Source: Nocardioides marinus
GTDB lineage: Bacteria; Pseudomonadota; Alphaproteobacteria; Rhodobacterales; Rhodobacteraceae
Length of the DNA: 64,000 bases
Assembly: GCA_019801415.1 (NCBI GenBank)
Contig: JAHVJD010000004.1
Location: 248,001-312,000, forward strand
Direction: 5' to 3'
Numbering within the stretch: position 1 is the stretch's first letter; the number at the start of each line of letters is the position of its first letter. The position numbers were made by a program, and so were the translations under genes. The notes under the pieces are model-generated. The model saw only the letters and a list, made by a program, of their open reading frames with translations, was not told the origin of the DNA and did not search any database. This document shows positions 43,257-51,961 of this stretch, in pieces.

Positions 43257-43634
43257 TCAGGCGGGGTCGGCGGCATAGGATTGCAGGATGCGCATCGGCA
43301 CGATGTCGAGCGCCCGCAAGTGGGTCGCCTCCAGGTTCACCTGCGGTGCGCAGCCCTCATCCGCCGCCTGCAGGAACCGCGCGGCACAGAGGCACCAGCG
43401 GTCGCCGGGTTTCAGCCCGGCGAAATTGAACTCGGGCCGCGGGGTCGACAGGTCGTTGCCGACATATTTGGAAAAGGCCAGAAATTCGGCCGTCATCACC
43501 ACGCAGACGGTGTGGCTGCCCTGGTCCTCGGCGCAGGTGTTGCAGTGGCCGTCGCGGAAAAAGCCGGTCAGCGGCGCGGTGGAGCAGGGGGCCAGCGGGC
43601 CACCCAGAACGTTGATGCTGGTCTCTTTTTGCAT
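43257..43634 (-). CDS. DUF2237 family protein
   Basis: 125 residues. Conserved features of DUF2237 (COG3651) are NVLGGPLAPCSTAPLTGFFRDGHCNT, GSHTVCVVMTAEFLAFSK, GNDLSTPRPEFNFAGLKPGDRWCLCA and HLRALDIVPM. Several invariant Cys suggest a metal or redox site, but no function is established. It lies alone between the ABM gene and ychF on the same strand. Confidence 0.88.
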   Translation of the reverse strand: MQKETSINVLGGPLAPCSTAPLTGFFRDGHCNTCAEDQGSHTVCVVMTAEFLAFSKYVGNDLSTPRPEFNFAGLKPGDRWCLCAARFLQAADEGCAPQVNLEATHLRALDIVPMRILQSYAADPA

Positions 43635-43771
43635 GATGCGGCCCCGTGATCTGCGGATGAGGATGACTCTAGCGCGATTGCTGGCGGACGCCCGGATTTT
43701 CCGCGCGCCGCCGCCATCATGGCAAAGCCGGGGCCGCGGTCAATCCCCGCTGAGGGTCGGTTGCGGGGCGC

Positions 43772-43807
43772 AAAAGAAAACCGCCTGCCAAGGGGTTGGC
43801 AGGCGGT
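43772..43807 (-). terminator. Rho-independent terminator of ychF
   Basis: On the minus strand a 12-bp stem ACCGCCTGCCAA/TTGGCAGGCGGT with a CCCC loop is followed by TTTCTTTTG, 24 nt after the ychF stop. Confidence 0.93.
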
Positions 43808-43830
43808 GAGCTGTCACGTTTCGGGGCGCT

Positions 43831-44928
43831 TCAGGTGTTGAACAGGAAGTGCAGCACATCGCCGTCCTTGACGATGTAGCTCTTGCCTTCGGCGCGCATC
43901 TTGCCCGCTTCCTTGGCGCCCTGTTCGCCGTTGCAGGCGACGAAATCCTCATAGGCGATGGTCTCGGCGCGGATGAAACCCTTTTCGAAATCGCCGTGGA
44001 TCACGCCCGCCGCCTGCGGTGCCGCGGTGCCCTGGCGGATGGTCCAGGCGCGGGCTTCCTTGGGGCCGACGGTGAAGTAGGTCTCAAGGTGCAACAGGTC
44101 GTAACCCGCGCGGATCAACCGGTCGAGGCCCGCCTCTTCCAGCCCCATTTCCTCCAGGAACATCTGCGCCTCTTCCGGGTCGAGCTGGCTGATCTCTTCC
44201 TCGATCTGGGCGGAGATGATCACGTGGCTGTTGCCCTGCGCCGCCGCCATTTCGGCGACCTTGGCGGAATGCGCGTTGCCCTCCACCGATTCCGACTCGC
44301 CGACGTTGCAGACGTAGAGCACCGGCTTGGTGGTCAGCAGCTGCAGCATCTTCCAGGCCTTGGCGTCTTCGGCGTCGACCTCGACCAGGCGGGCGGGTTT
44401 GCCGTTTTCCAGCATCTCCTGCGCGGCGGCCAGCAGGCGGTCCTGCTGCTGGGCTTCCTTGTCGTTGCCCTTGAGCTTGCGCACCAGGTTGGCACGGCGT
44501 TTCTCGATGCTTTCGAGGTCGGCCAGCATCAGCTCGGTCTCGATCACCTCGGCATCAGCCACCGGGTCGACGCGGCCGTCCACATGGGTCACGTCGCCGT
44601 CCTCAAAGCAGCGCAGCACGTGGGCGATGGCGTCGGTCTCACGGATGTTGGCGAGGAACTGGTTGCCGAGGCCCTCCCCCTTGGAGGCGCCTTTGACCAG
44701 ACCCGCAATATCGACGAAGGTCATCCGGGTCGGGATGATCTGCTTGGACTTGGCGATTGCCGCCAGCTTGTCCAGCCTTGCGTCCGGCACCGCCACTTCG
44801 CCCACGTTGGGCTCGATGGTGCAGAACGGAAAGTTGGCCGCCTGCGCCGAGGCGGTTTTGGTCAGCGCGTTGAACAGCGTCGATTTACCCACGTTGGGCA
44901 GGCCGACGATTCCCATTTTAAAGCCCAT
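43831..44928 (-). CDS. ychF: Redox-regulated ATPase YchF
   Basis: 365 residues of the Obg-related YchF family: G1 [10 protein letters not shown]3 [17 protein letters not shown], the NxxE-type specificity region (VCNVGES) that favours ATP, a coiled coil, and a C-terminal TGS domain. YchF binds ribosomes and is linked to oxidative-stress responses. AGGAGG lies 6 nt before ATG 44928; longer in-frame starts have no family similarity. Confidence 0.95.
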   Translation of the reverse strand: MGFKMGIVGLPNVGKSTLFNALTKTASAQAANFPFCTIEPNVGEVAVPDARLDKLAAIAKSKQIIPTRMTFVDIAGLVKGASKGEGLGNQFLANIRETDAIAHVLRCFEDGDVTHVDGRVDPVADAEVIETELMLADLESIEKRRANLVRKLKGNDKEAQQQDRLLAAAQEMLENGKPARLVEVDAEDAKAWKMLQLLTTKPVLYVCNVGESESVEGNAHSAKVAEMAAAQGNSHVIISAQIEEEISQLDPEEAQMFLEEMGLEEAGLDRLIRAGYDLLHLETYFTVGPKEARAWTIRQGTAAPQAAGVIHGDFEKGFIRAETIAYEDFVACNGEQGAKEAGKMRAEGKSYIVKDGDVLHFLFNT

Positions 44929-45153
44929 ACCGGCCTCCTGATACCACTTGGGAGCTGCTTCTAGGCAGCAATCGACGTGCGTGCAAGGCACCTGTGCCGG
45001 GCAGGTGTGCCACTTTTGCCATCTGTGCACCTGTTCACAGACAGCCTGCAACGCAAGGCAGCATAGAGGGGTTCAGATATCGCAAGCAAAGCCGTATCTC
45101 TGGGCGGCGTAAAGCTGCCGACAAGCGGCATGTAATGATCGAGGGGCTTGATA

Positions 45154-45648
45154 ATGAAAAAAGCGGCTGTGTTGGCGGCGGTCTTGTCGACCGCAGCTCT
45201 GCCTGTGGCGGCACAGGAAGTGACATTGGGCGTGGGGTACTCCGACTATCACCGCGAGATCGCCGAGGATGGCGCGATCGTCTCGCTGGAATATCTGCAC
45301 GCGCCGTTTCACCAGCGTGGCCGACTGTCGGCGCGCTTTGGCGCGACGCTGGACGTGCAGGAGACCGGCGATGTCTTTGCCGGCGTGGGGATCAGCGGTG
45401 TGTATGACCTGAAGAACGACTGGTTCATCGAGACCAGCGTGATGCCCGGTGCCTATCACGACAGCTCGCCGGAGAATGATCTGGGGTCGGCTTTCGAGAT
45501 CCGCAGCCTGCTGGCGGTGGGCAAGCGATTCCAGAACGGCAAGGCCGTGTCGCTGGCGATCAGCCACAAATCCAACGCCTCGACCGCTGACGAGAATCCC
45601 GGCGTGAACTCCTTGACGCTGCGCTGGCATATCCCGCTCGGCCGCTGA
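45154..45648 (+). CDS. Acyloxyacyl hydrolase (PagL-like lipid A deacylase)
   Basis: 164 residues. A signal peptide (MKKAAVLAAVLSTAALPVAAQ) precedes an outer-membrane beta-barrel-like sequence ending in a short hydrophobic strand with C-terminal Arg. The PagL active motif is visible as HKSNAS (His and Ser). In P. aeruginosa PagL the catalytic Glu lies 12 residues after the Ser; here that place reads Asn (NPGVN), so the acid may differ. PagL removes the 3-O-acyl chain of lipid A. The start is ATG 45154 with GAGGGG upstream. Confidence 0.78.
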   Translation: MKKAAVLAAVLSTAALPVAAQEVTLGVGYSDYHREIAEDGAIVSLEYLHAPFHQRGRLSARFGATLDVQETGDVFAGVGISGVYDLKNDWFIETSVMPGAYHDSSPENDLGSAFEIRSLLAVGKRFQNGKAVSLAISHKSNASTADENPGVNSLTLRWHIPLGR

Positions 45649-45730
45649 GAGCGCTAGCCAGGCTGCGCGGGATTGATTTCCCGCGCAACATTCGGCACAC
45701 CGGGGCGGACAGATTTCAAAAGGCCCGCCC

Positions 45731-46522
45731 ATGACCCGTATTGATGCCAAATTCGCCGAACTGAACGCCGCCGGCAAGAAAGCCTTTGTCACCTATGTGA
45801 TGGCGGGTGATCCGGATTACGATACCTCGCTGGAGGTGGTGAAGGGGCTGCCGGGCGCCGGGGTCGACATCATCGAACTGGGCCTGCCCTTTACCGACCC
45901 GATGGCCGACGGCCCGACCATCCAGCTGGCCGGCCAGCGGGCCCTGGACGGCGGCATGACGCTGGAGCGCACGCTGCAGCTGGCGGCCGACTTCCGCAAG
46001 ACCGACGACACCACCCCGATCGTGCTGATGGGCTATTACAACCCGATCTACAACCGCGGCGTGGACACGTTCCTGGCGGATGCCAAGGCGGCGGGCATCG
46101 ACGGTCTGATCGTGGTGGACCTGCCGCCCGAGGAAGACGAAGAGCTGTGCATTCCGGCGCAGAAGGCGGGGCTGAACTTCATCCGCCTGGCCACCCCGAC
46201 AACCGACGACGCACGCCTGCCCAAGGTGCTGCAGAACACCTCCGGCTTTGTCTATTACGTCTCGATCACCGGCATCACCGGCGCGGCCGAGGCCGAGGCC
46301 GGTGACGTTGGGCCCGAGGTTGCCCGCATCAAGGCGGCCACCGATCTGCCGATCATCGTGGGCTTTGGCATCAACACGCCGGAGAAGGCGGAGAAGATCG
46401 CCTCGGTCGCCGATGGCGCGGTGGTGGGCAGCGCCATCGTGAGCCAGATCGCCTCCGGCAAGTCGACGGAAGAGGTGCTGGCCTTCGTGAAGTCGCTCGC
46501 TGACGGCGCGCACAGAGGCTGA
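45731..46522 (+). CDS. trpA: Tryptophan synthase alpha chain
   Basis: 263 residues, TIM barrel. The catalytic Glu is in [19 protein letters not shown], the Asp in VVDLPPEE, and the phosphate loop is GFGINTPE. TrpA cleaves indole-3-glycerol phosphate and passes indole to TrpB. It is 3 kb from trpB and has its own short leader, so coordinate expression must rely on separate promoters. Confidence 0.97.
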   Translation: MTRIDAKFAELNAAGKKAFVTYVMAGDPDYDTSLEVVKGLPGAGVDIIELGLPFTDPMADGPTIQLAGQRALDGGMTLERTLQLAADFRKTDDTTPIVLMGYYNPIYNRGVDTFLADAKAAGIDGLIVVDLPPEEDEELCIPAQKAGLNFIRLATPTTDDARLPKVLQNTSGFVYYVSITGITGAAEAEAGDVGPEVARIKAATDLPIIVGFGINTPEKAEKIASVADGAVVGSAIVSQIASGKSTEEVLAFVKSLADGAHRG

Positions 46523-46543
46523 GCCTTTCGACAGCAGAGCTGA

Positions 46544-46606
46544 GGGCAGCGCCCGACCCTGGGCGGGTGCGAAGCGCCCTCCCGTGGGGAGGGTCGGGCG
46601 CTGCCC
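46544..46606. repeat. Long inverted repeat, REP-like
   Basis: A perfect 17-bp inverted repeat GGGCAGCGCCCGACCCT (46544-46560) and its complement (46590-46606) encloses a GC-rich 29-nt loop that itself contains GGGCG/CGCCC. It lies 21 nt after the trpA stop. The stem resembles dispersed repeats in Rhodobacteraceae and could stabilise the trpA 3' end. Confidence 0.65.
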
Positions 46607-46654
46607 GGCGTGCCGCCGGACACAGCATGCAAAGACCGGCATGTCTGATCGAAT

Positions 46655-46680
46655 AGCCGCACCAATGGGTGCGGCTTTTT
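46655..46680 (+). terminator. Rho-independent terminator after trpA
   Basis: A 9-bp stem AGCCGCACC/GGTGCGGCT with an AATG loop and five T. Confidence 0.92.
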
Positions 46681-46728
46681 GCGTTTTCAGCCTGCAGCAA
46701 AGGCGCCATTGATTTTGATCGCCGGGAT

Positions 46729-46747
46729 TGGTAAAGAAATTTTACCA
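46729..46747 (+). promoter_or_regulatory. Inverted repeat upstream of lldD, possible operator
   Basis: TGGTAAA-GAAAT-TTTACCA, perfect 7-bp arms, ends 22 nt before the GTG start. TGGT...ACCA half sites recall GntR-family (LldR/PdhR) operators, although the spacing here is wider than in those. Confidence 0.4.
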
Positions 46748-46769
46748 GATTAAGGCGGGAGAATGGCCG

Positions 46770-47936
46770 GTGCCGGTAATCACGAATATCAACGACCTCA
46801 AGCGCATCTATGAACGCCGCGTGCCGCGGATGTTCTACGACTATGCCGAAAGCGGCAGCTGGACCGAGCAGACCTTCCGCGAGAACACCTCGGATTTCGA
46901 GAAGATCCGCCTGCGCCAGCGGGTTGCGGTGGACATGTCCGGGCGCTCGACCGCGAGCCAGATGATCGGTCAGGACGTGGCGATGCCGGTGGCCTTGGCA
47001 CCGGTGGGGCTGACGGGCATGCAGCACGCCGACGGCGAGATCAAGGCAGCGAAGGCGGCGGAAGCGTTCGGCGTGCCCTTCACGCTGTCCACCATGTCGA
47101 TCAACTCGATCGAGGAGGTGGCCGAGGCTACCTCCAAGCCTTTCTGGTTCCAGCTTTATACCATGAAGGACGAGGATTATATCCGCCGCCTGATCCAGCG
47201 CGCCAAAGATGCGCAGTGCTCGGCGCTGGTGATCACGCTGGACCTGCAGATCCTCGGCCAGCGCCACAAGGACCTGAAGAACGGCCTGTCGGCGCCGCCG
47301 AAGCTGACGCCGAAAACCATTGCCAACCTGATGACCAAATGGGCCTGGGGCCTCGAGATGCTGGGCGCCAAGCGGCGCAACTTCGGCAATATCGTCGGCC
47401 ATGTGAAGGGCGTCTCCGACACCTCGCAGCTGGGCGCCTGGACGGCCGAGCAGTTCGACCCCTCGCTGGACTGGGGCAAGGTCGAAAAGCTGATGGAGAT
47501 GTGGGGCGGCAAGGTGATCCTGAAGGGGATCTTGGATGCCGAGGACGCGCGCATGGCCGCCAAGCTGGGCGCGGATGCGATCGTGGTGTCGAACCACGGC
47601 GGGCGGCAGCTGGACGGCGCGCTGAGTTCGATCCGCATGCTGCCGGAGATCGTCGATGCGGTCGGCGGCGACGTCGAGGTGCATCTGGACAGCGGCATCC
47701 GCTCTGGTCAGGACGTGCTGAAGGCGCTGGCGCTGGGGGCGACCGGCACCATGATCGGCCGGGCCTTTGTCTATGGCCTCGGCGCGATGGGGCAAAAGGG
47801 CGTCAGCACCGCGCTGGAAGTGATTCGCAAGGAGTTGGACACCACCATGGCGCTGTGCGGTGAACGCCGCGTGCAGGATCTCGGCCGCCATAACCTCCTG
47901 GTGCCGGAGGATTTCGGCGGGCGCTGGCAGCAATAA
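46770..47936 (+). CDS. lldD: L-lactate dehydrogenase (FMN alpha-hydroxy acid oxidase family)
   Basis: 388 residues, TIM barrel of the FMN-dependent alpha-hydroxy acid dehydrogenase family: VPRMFYDYAESGSW, LAPVGLTGM, catalytic His in VVSNHGGRQLDGA, and FMN phosphate loop DSGIRSGQDVLKALALGA. GTG 46770 is selected because GGGAG lies 8 nt upstream and the length then equals that of LldD. It oxidises L-lactate to pyruvate, passing electrons to quinone. Related mandelate or glycolate activity cannot be ruled out. Confidence 0.9.
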   Translation: MPVITNINDLKRIYERRVPRMFYDYAESGSWTEQTFRENTSDFEKIRLRQRVAVDMSGRSTASQMIGQDVAMPVALAPVGLTGMQHADGEIKAAKAAEAFGVPFTLSTMSINSIEEVAEATSKPFWFQLYTMKDEDYIRRLIQRAKDAQCSALVITLDLQILGQRHKDLKNGLSAPPKLTPKTIANLMTKWAWGLEMLGAKRRNFGNIVGHVKGVSDTSQLGAWTAEQFDPSLDWGKVEKLMEMWGGKVILKGILDAEDARMAAKLGADAIVVSNHGGRQLDGALSSIRMLPEIVDAVGGDVEVHLDSGIRSGQDVLKALALGATGTMIGRAFVYGLGAMGQKGVSTALEVIRKELDTTMALCGERRVQDLGRHNLLVPEDFGGRWQQ

Positions 47937-48063
47937 TGCTGCTGCGGGGCAGGGCCGGACGGCTTTGCCCCTTCCCAAAGCCTGCGTTCCGGTCTATAGG
48001 CACGGCTTCACGCGGGGTGACAGCCTTGGAGGCACCCCGCCCTAGACATATTGGAGAATAGAC

Positions 48064-48693
48064 ATGGCAAAAGAGATTCCTGATCTCGTAGCCGAAGTAC
48101 GTGCGGGGACGGGCAAGGGCGCCGCTCGCGCAGCTCGCCGCGCAGGCATGGTTCCCGGCGTTGTGTACGGTGGTGACGTGGATCCGGTTGCGATCCAGAT
48201 CCCGTTCAACGAGCTGCTGAAAAAGCTGAAAGCCGGCCAGTTCAAGTCCACCCTGTGGAACCTGAAAGTGGAAGGCCAGGACGACGTGCGCGTGATCTGC
48301 CGCGACGTTCAGCGTGACGTGGTCAAGGACCTGCCGACCCACTTCGACCTGATGCGCCTGCGCCGCACCTCGAAAATCAACCTGTTCATCCCGGTTGAGT
48401 TCGTGGGCGAAGAAGCCGCTCCCGGCATCAAGAAGGGCGGCGTTCTGACCGTCGTTCGCCCCGAGGTGGAACTGGTTGTGACCGCCGGTGACATTCCGGA
48501 GAAGATCACCGTCGACCTGACCGGCCTGAACATCGGCGATGTTATCACCATCTCCTCGATCGAGCTGCCGAACGGCACCAAGCCGACCATCGACCGCGAC
48601 TTCGTGATTGCCAACATCTCCGCACCTGCGGGCCTGGCCGCTTCCGATGACGAGGAAGCCGAAGGTGAAGAAGGCGAAGCCGCCGAAGCATAA
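48064..48693 (+). CDS. rplY: 50S ribosomal protein L25/general stress protein Ctc
   Basis: 209 residues. N-terminal L25 5S rRNA-binding domain ([25 protein letters not shown]) plus the C-terminal CTC beta domain with [31 protein letters not shown], ending in an acidic tail ([15 protein letters not shown]). The long Ctc form is usual in alphaproteobacteria. Ends in a strong terminator. Confidence 0.96.
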   Translation: MAKEIPDLVAEVRAGTGKGAARAARRAGMVPGVVYGGDVDPVAIQIPFNELLKKLKAGQFKSTLWNLKVEGQDDVRVICRDVQRDVVKDLPTHFDLMRLRRTSKINLFIPVEFVGEEAAPGIKKGGVLTVVRPEVELVVTAGDIPEKITVDLTGLNIGDVITISSIELPNGTKPTIDRDFVIANISAPAGLAASDDEEAEGEEGEAAEA

Positions 48694-48723
48694 GCATCGC
48701 ACCCTGGTATCAGGGTCTGCTGC

Positions 48724-48754
48724 ACGGGCTCCCGTTTCGGGAGCCCGTTTTTTT
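48724..48754 (+). terminator. Rho-independent terminator of rplY
   Basis: An 11-bp stem ACGGGCTCCCG/CGGGAGCCCGT with a 3-nt loop and seven T. Confidence 0.95.
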
Positions 48755-48851
48755 ATGCGCAATCGGTGGCCCGGCGTCGCGGCAATTGACATTTTCCCGC
48801 GGCACTGTCCCTCTGGCGCCGGGCGTCAGCAGTATTTCTTTGGGGGCAGGG

Positions 48852-50093
48852 ATGGCGGATTACGATATGGTGATTGCCGGCGCCGGGATCATCGGCGTTT
48901 CCTGTGCGCTCTGGGCGCGCATGCGGGGCTTGCGGGTGCTTCTGGCGGATCCGAACCCGCCGGGCAGTGGCACCAGCTCCGGCAATGCCTGCACCTTGGC
49001 GACCTATGCCTGCCTGCCGGTGAATGATCCCTCGGTGCTGCGCAGCCTGCCCAGCCTGATGCTGTCCGGCGACAGCCCGCTGGGGGTCTCCTACGCCCAC
49101 GCGCTGAAGAACCCGCGCTGGATGCTGGCGTTCCTGGCCAATTGCCGCGTTGCGCCGTCGGCGCGGATCGCCGGGCACCTAGCGGCGCTGATGGCGCAGG
49201 CCGACGACGGCCTCGACCCGCTGATCGAGGCGGCGGGCGCGCAGGATCTGGTGGAAGCTCGCGGCCAGCTGAACATCTGGTCGACCGCCGCCGGGGCCGC
49301 CGCCGCCGAAGCCGGGCTGCAACGTCGGCGCGCGTTGGGGGTTGCTTGGCGAGAGGTCTCGCCGCGCGAGGCCCAGGCGATGGAGCCGGGTCTGAAATTG
49401 CCGATCCAGCGTGCGGTGCATTTCCACCAGGCCCGCCATCTGCGCAACCCGCAGGCGCTGATTGCGCGGATGCACCAGAGGTTCAGCGACCTCGGCGGCA
49501 GCAGCATGACGGCGCCGGTCGAGGCTGTTCAGGCCGGGCAGGACCGGGTGACGGTGACGGTGGACGGCCAGCGCCTGAGCGCCGATCACGCGGTGATCGC
49601 GGCCGGTGCCTATTCCGGCCGGATCCCCGGCGCGGGCACAGCCGATCTGCCGCTGGGCACCGAGCGGGGCTACCACCTGATGTTTCAAGGTGAAGCGCAC
49701 AGGGTGACCCGCCCGGTCGGCTGGGCCGAGGGCGGATTTTACGCGGTGCCGCACGCCGACGGGCTGCGGCTGGCGGGCACGGTGGAGATTGCGGGCCTCG
49801 ATGCGCCGGTCAACCGGCAGCGGCTCGACTACCTCGCGCGTCGCGGGGCGGAGATGCTGGGACCGCTGCCCGCGCCCTCCAGCGAGTGGCTGGGCCGCCG
49901 CCCGACGATGCCGGATTCGCTGCCGGTGCTGGGCCACAGCGCGCGGTCGCCGCGGCTGCTCTATGCCTTTGGCCACCAGCACGTGGGGCTGACGCTGGGC
50001 GGGCTGACCGGGCGGCTGATCGCGGACCTTGCGCAGGGGCGCGATCCGGGGCTGGATCTGGCGCCCTTTGCCGCCAGCCGCCGCTACGCCTGA
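48852..50093 (+). CDS. FAD-dependent oxidoreductase (DadA/D-amino-acid dehydrogenase-like)
   Basis: 413 residues of the DAO family. The N-terminal dinucleotide motif is VIAGAGIIGVSCALWA, followed by the substrate-domain HPQ-type stretches (RPTMPDSLPVLGHS, FGHQHVGLTLGGLTGRLIADL). ATG 48852 follows GGGGCAGGG. The family deaminates D-amino acids or oxidises secondary amines. It is alone between rplY and pth and has no visible racemase or transporter partner. Confidence 0.87.
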   Translation: MADYDMVIAGAGIIGVSCALWARMRGLRVLLADPNPPGSGTSSGNACTLATYACLPVNDPSVLRSLPSLMLSGDSPLGVSYAHALKNPRWMLAFLANCRVAPSARIAGHLAALMAQADDGLDPLIEAAGAQDLVEARGQLNIWSTAAGAAAAEAGLQRRRALGVAWREVSPREAQAMEPGLKLPIQRAVHFHQARHLRNPQALIARMHQRFSDLGGSSMTAPVEAVQAGQDRVTVTVDGQRLSADHAVIAAGAYSGRIPGAGTADLPLGTERGYHLMFQGEAHRVTRPVGWAEGGFYAVPHADGLRLAGTVEIAGLDAPVNRQRLDYLARRGAEMLGPLPAPSSEWLGRRPTMPDSLPVLGHSARSPRLLYAFGHQHVGLTLGGLTGRLIADLAQGRDPGLDLAPFAASRRYA

Positions 50094-50170
50094 TCCGCCG
50101 TCAGCTCTGGATTTCGCGGGCCAGATAGGGCATCACCTTGGGTCACGGAAAACACAAGCGGGCAGACCCC

Positions 50171-50869
50171 ATGAAACTCTTTGTCGGCCTTGGCAATCCC
50201 GGCCCGAAATACGAACGCAACCGCCACAACATCGGCTTCATGGCGCTGGACCGGATCGCCTCCGATCACGGCTTCAGCCCATGGAAGGCCAAGTTCCAGG
50301 CGCTGGTCTGCGAGGGCAGCCTCGGCGGCGAGAAGGTGCTGCTGCTGAAGCCGCAGACCTTCATGAACCTCTCCGGCCAGTCGGTGGGCGAGGCGATGCG
50401 GTTCTACAAGCTGACGCCGGCCGATGTGACGGTGCTGCATGACGAGCTGGATCTGGCGCCGGGCAAGGCGCGGATCAAGCAGGGCGGCGGCCATGCGGGC
50501 CACAACGGGCTGCGCTCGATCCATTCGCACATCGGGGCGGATTATGGCCGGGTGCGGCTGGGCATCGGCCATCCGGGCCACAAGGACGCGGTGGCGGGCT
50601 ACGTGCTGCGCGATTTCCCCAAGGCGGACGAAGGCTGGCTGGACGATCTGATGCGCGGCATCTCCGACGGCGCGGCAGATCTGGCCCGCGGCGACGGCGG
50701 CAAGTTCATGAACGCGGTGGCACTGCGGGTGGCCCCGCCGCGCAGTTCCACCACCAGGCCCAGGGGCGAGGCCAAGGATGGCGGCACTGCCAGCGCCAAA
50801 CCCGCCAAGGAAGAGCCCGCCGCCGACACCCGCTCCGCGATGGAACGGCTGCTGGACAAATTCAAGTGA
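50171..50869 (+). CDS. pth: Peptidyl-tRNA hydrolase
   Basis: 232 residues. GLGNPGPKYERNRHNIGF carries the catalytic Asn and His; HDELDLAPGKARIKQGGGHAGHNGLRSI holds the second active-site region. The C-terminal 45 residues form a Lys/Ala-rich extension beyond E. coli Pth. It recycles peptidyl-tRNA dropped by ribosomes. rplY just upstream and pth is a frequent pair; here a DadA-like gene intervenes. Confidence 0.96.
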   Translation: MKLFVGLGNPGPKYERNRHNIGFMALDRIASDHGFSPWKAKFQALVCEGSLGGEKVLLLKPQTFMNLSGQSVGEAMRFYKLTPADVTVLHDELDLAPGKARIKQGGGHAGHNGLRSIHSHIGADYGRVRLGIGHPGHKDAVAGYVLRDFPKADEGWLDDLMRGISDGAADLARGDGGKFMNAVALRVAPPRSSTTRPRGEAKDGGTASAKPAKEEPAADTRSAMERLLDKFK

Positions 50870-50889
50870 CACGCCAGGAGGCACCACAG

Positions 50890-51810
50890 ATGGTTAAGCT
50901 GATTATCGACACCGATCCGGGCATCGACGATGCCATGGCGATCTTCTATGCCGTCGCGGCGCCGGATATCGAGCTTTTGGGGCTGACCACGATCTTCGGC
51001 AATGTGACGACGCCGATGGCGACCCGCAACGCGCTGCGCCTGCTGGAGGCCGCGGGGCTGGATGCGCCGGTGGCGCAAGGCGCGGAGGCACCGCTGGTGC
51101 TGCCGCCCTTTACCCCCTCGGCGCATGTGCACGGGGCCGAAGGTTTCGGCGACATTCCGGCGGCCGACCCCAAGGCCAAGCCGCTGGAGGAGGACGCCGC
51201 CGATTTTCTGTGCCGCATGGCGCGCGAGCACAAGGGCGAGCTGGTGGTCTGCCCGGTCGGCCCGCTGACCAACATCGCCCTGGCGATGCAGCGCGATCCG
51301 GATTTCATCGAGAACGTCAAAAGCATCGTCATCATGGGCGGCTCGCTGGAGGAGGGCGGCAACATCACCCCCCACGCCGAGGCCAATATCTACCACGATC
51401 CCCATGCGGCGGATGTGGTCTGCAGCGGTGGTGACAAGGTGGTCTTTGTCGGGCTGGACGTCACCCACCGCATTCTCTGCGTGCCCGAGGATTTCGCCGC
51501 CATCGCCGCCAGGTCGCCGCGTCTGGGCGGCATGCTGCAGGAGATGTCGCATTTCTACATCAAGTTCTACCTTGAGGTCGCCGGTCTGAACGGCTGCTCG
51601 CTGCACGATCCGGCGGCGGTGATCGCCTGCACCCACCCGGAGCTGTTCGGCAAGCGCCAGCTGCCGCTGCGCGTCTCCTGCGAGGGGGAGACCTCGGGCG
51701 CGACCCTGGCTGCCGAAGACAGCGGCCGCGCGCCGGTCAACGTCTGCATGACGGTTGAGGCCGATGCGGTGAAAAACCTGTTCCTGGAACGGCTGGCACT
51801 GCTGCCCTGA
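50890..51810 (+). CDS. Nucleoside hydrolase (inosine-uridine preferring type)
   Basis: 306 residues. The signature DTDPGIDDAMAIFYA binds the catalytic Ca2+, with VGPLTNIALA and ITPHAEANIYHDPHAA following, and HDPAAV near the end. It hydrolyses ribonucleosides to ribose and base. AGGAGG lies 9 nt before ATG 50890. It follows pth by 20 nt. Confidence 0.93.
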   Translation: MVKLIIDTDPGIDDAMAIFYAVAAPDIELLGLTTIFGNVTTPMATRNALRLLEAAGLDAPVAQGAEAPLVLPPFTPSAHVHGAEGFGDIPAADPKAKPLEEDAADFLCRMAREHKGELVVCPVGPLTNIALAMQRDPDFIENVKSIVIMGGSLEEGGNITPHAEANIYHDPHAADVVCSGGDKVVFVGLDVTHRILCVPEDFAAIAARSPRLGGMLQEMSHFYIKFYLEVAGLNGCSLHDPAAVIACTHPELFGKRQLPLRVSCEGETSGATLAAEDSGRAPVNVCMTVEADAVKNLFLERLALLP

Positions 51811-51879
51811 GCGGCGTCCCAATGGCAGGACATCCGCGTGGTCTGGACCTGCGCGGATGTTCCAGGCTGAACAGAAAAT

Positions 51880-51915
51880 GCCCTGCCGGTCCGCGTTGGT
51901 ACGGGCTGGCAGGGC
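51880..51915 (-). terminator. Terminator of the TRAP unit
   Basis: GCCCTGCC (51880-51887) pairs with GGCAGGGC (51908-51915); on the minus strand it is followed by ATTTTCTG. A second stem ACATCCGCG/CGCGGATGT (51830-51860) may serve the convergent nucleoside hydrolase. Confidence 0.55.
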
Positions 51916-51961
51916 GAGAGTTTGCGGGCCGCCCGATCGGGGGCCGCCCGCGACAGGGAGA

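Noticed and set aside
45073-45792. 239-codon minus-strand frame between ychF and trpA
   Set aside because: It is antisense to the PagL-like gene, which has a signal peptide and active-site motif.
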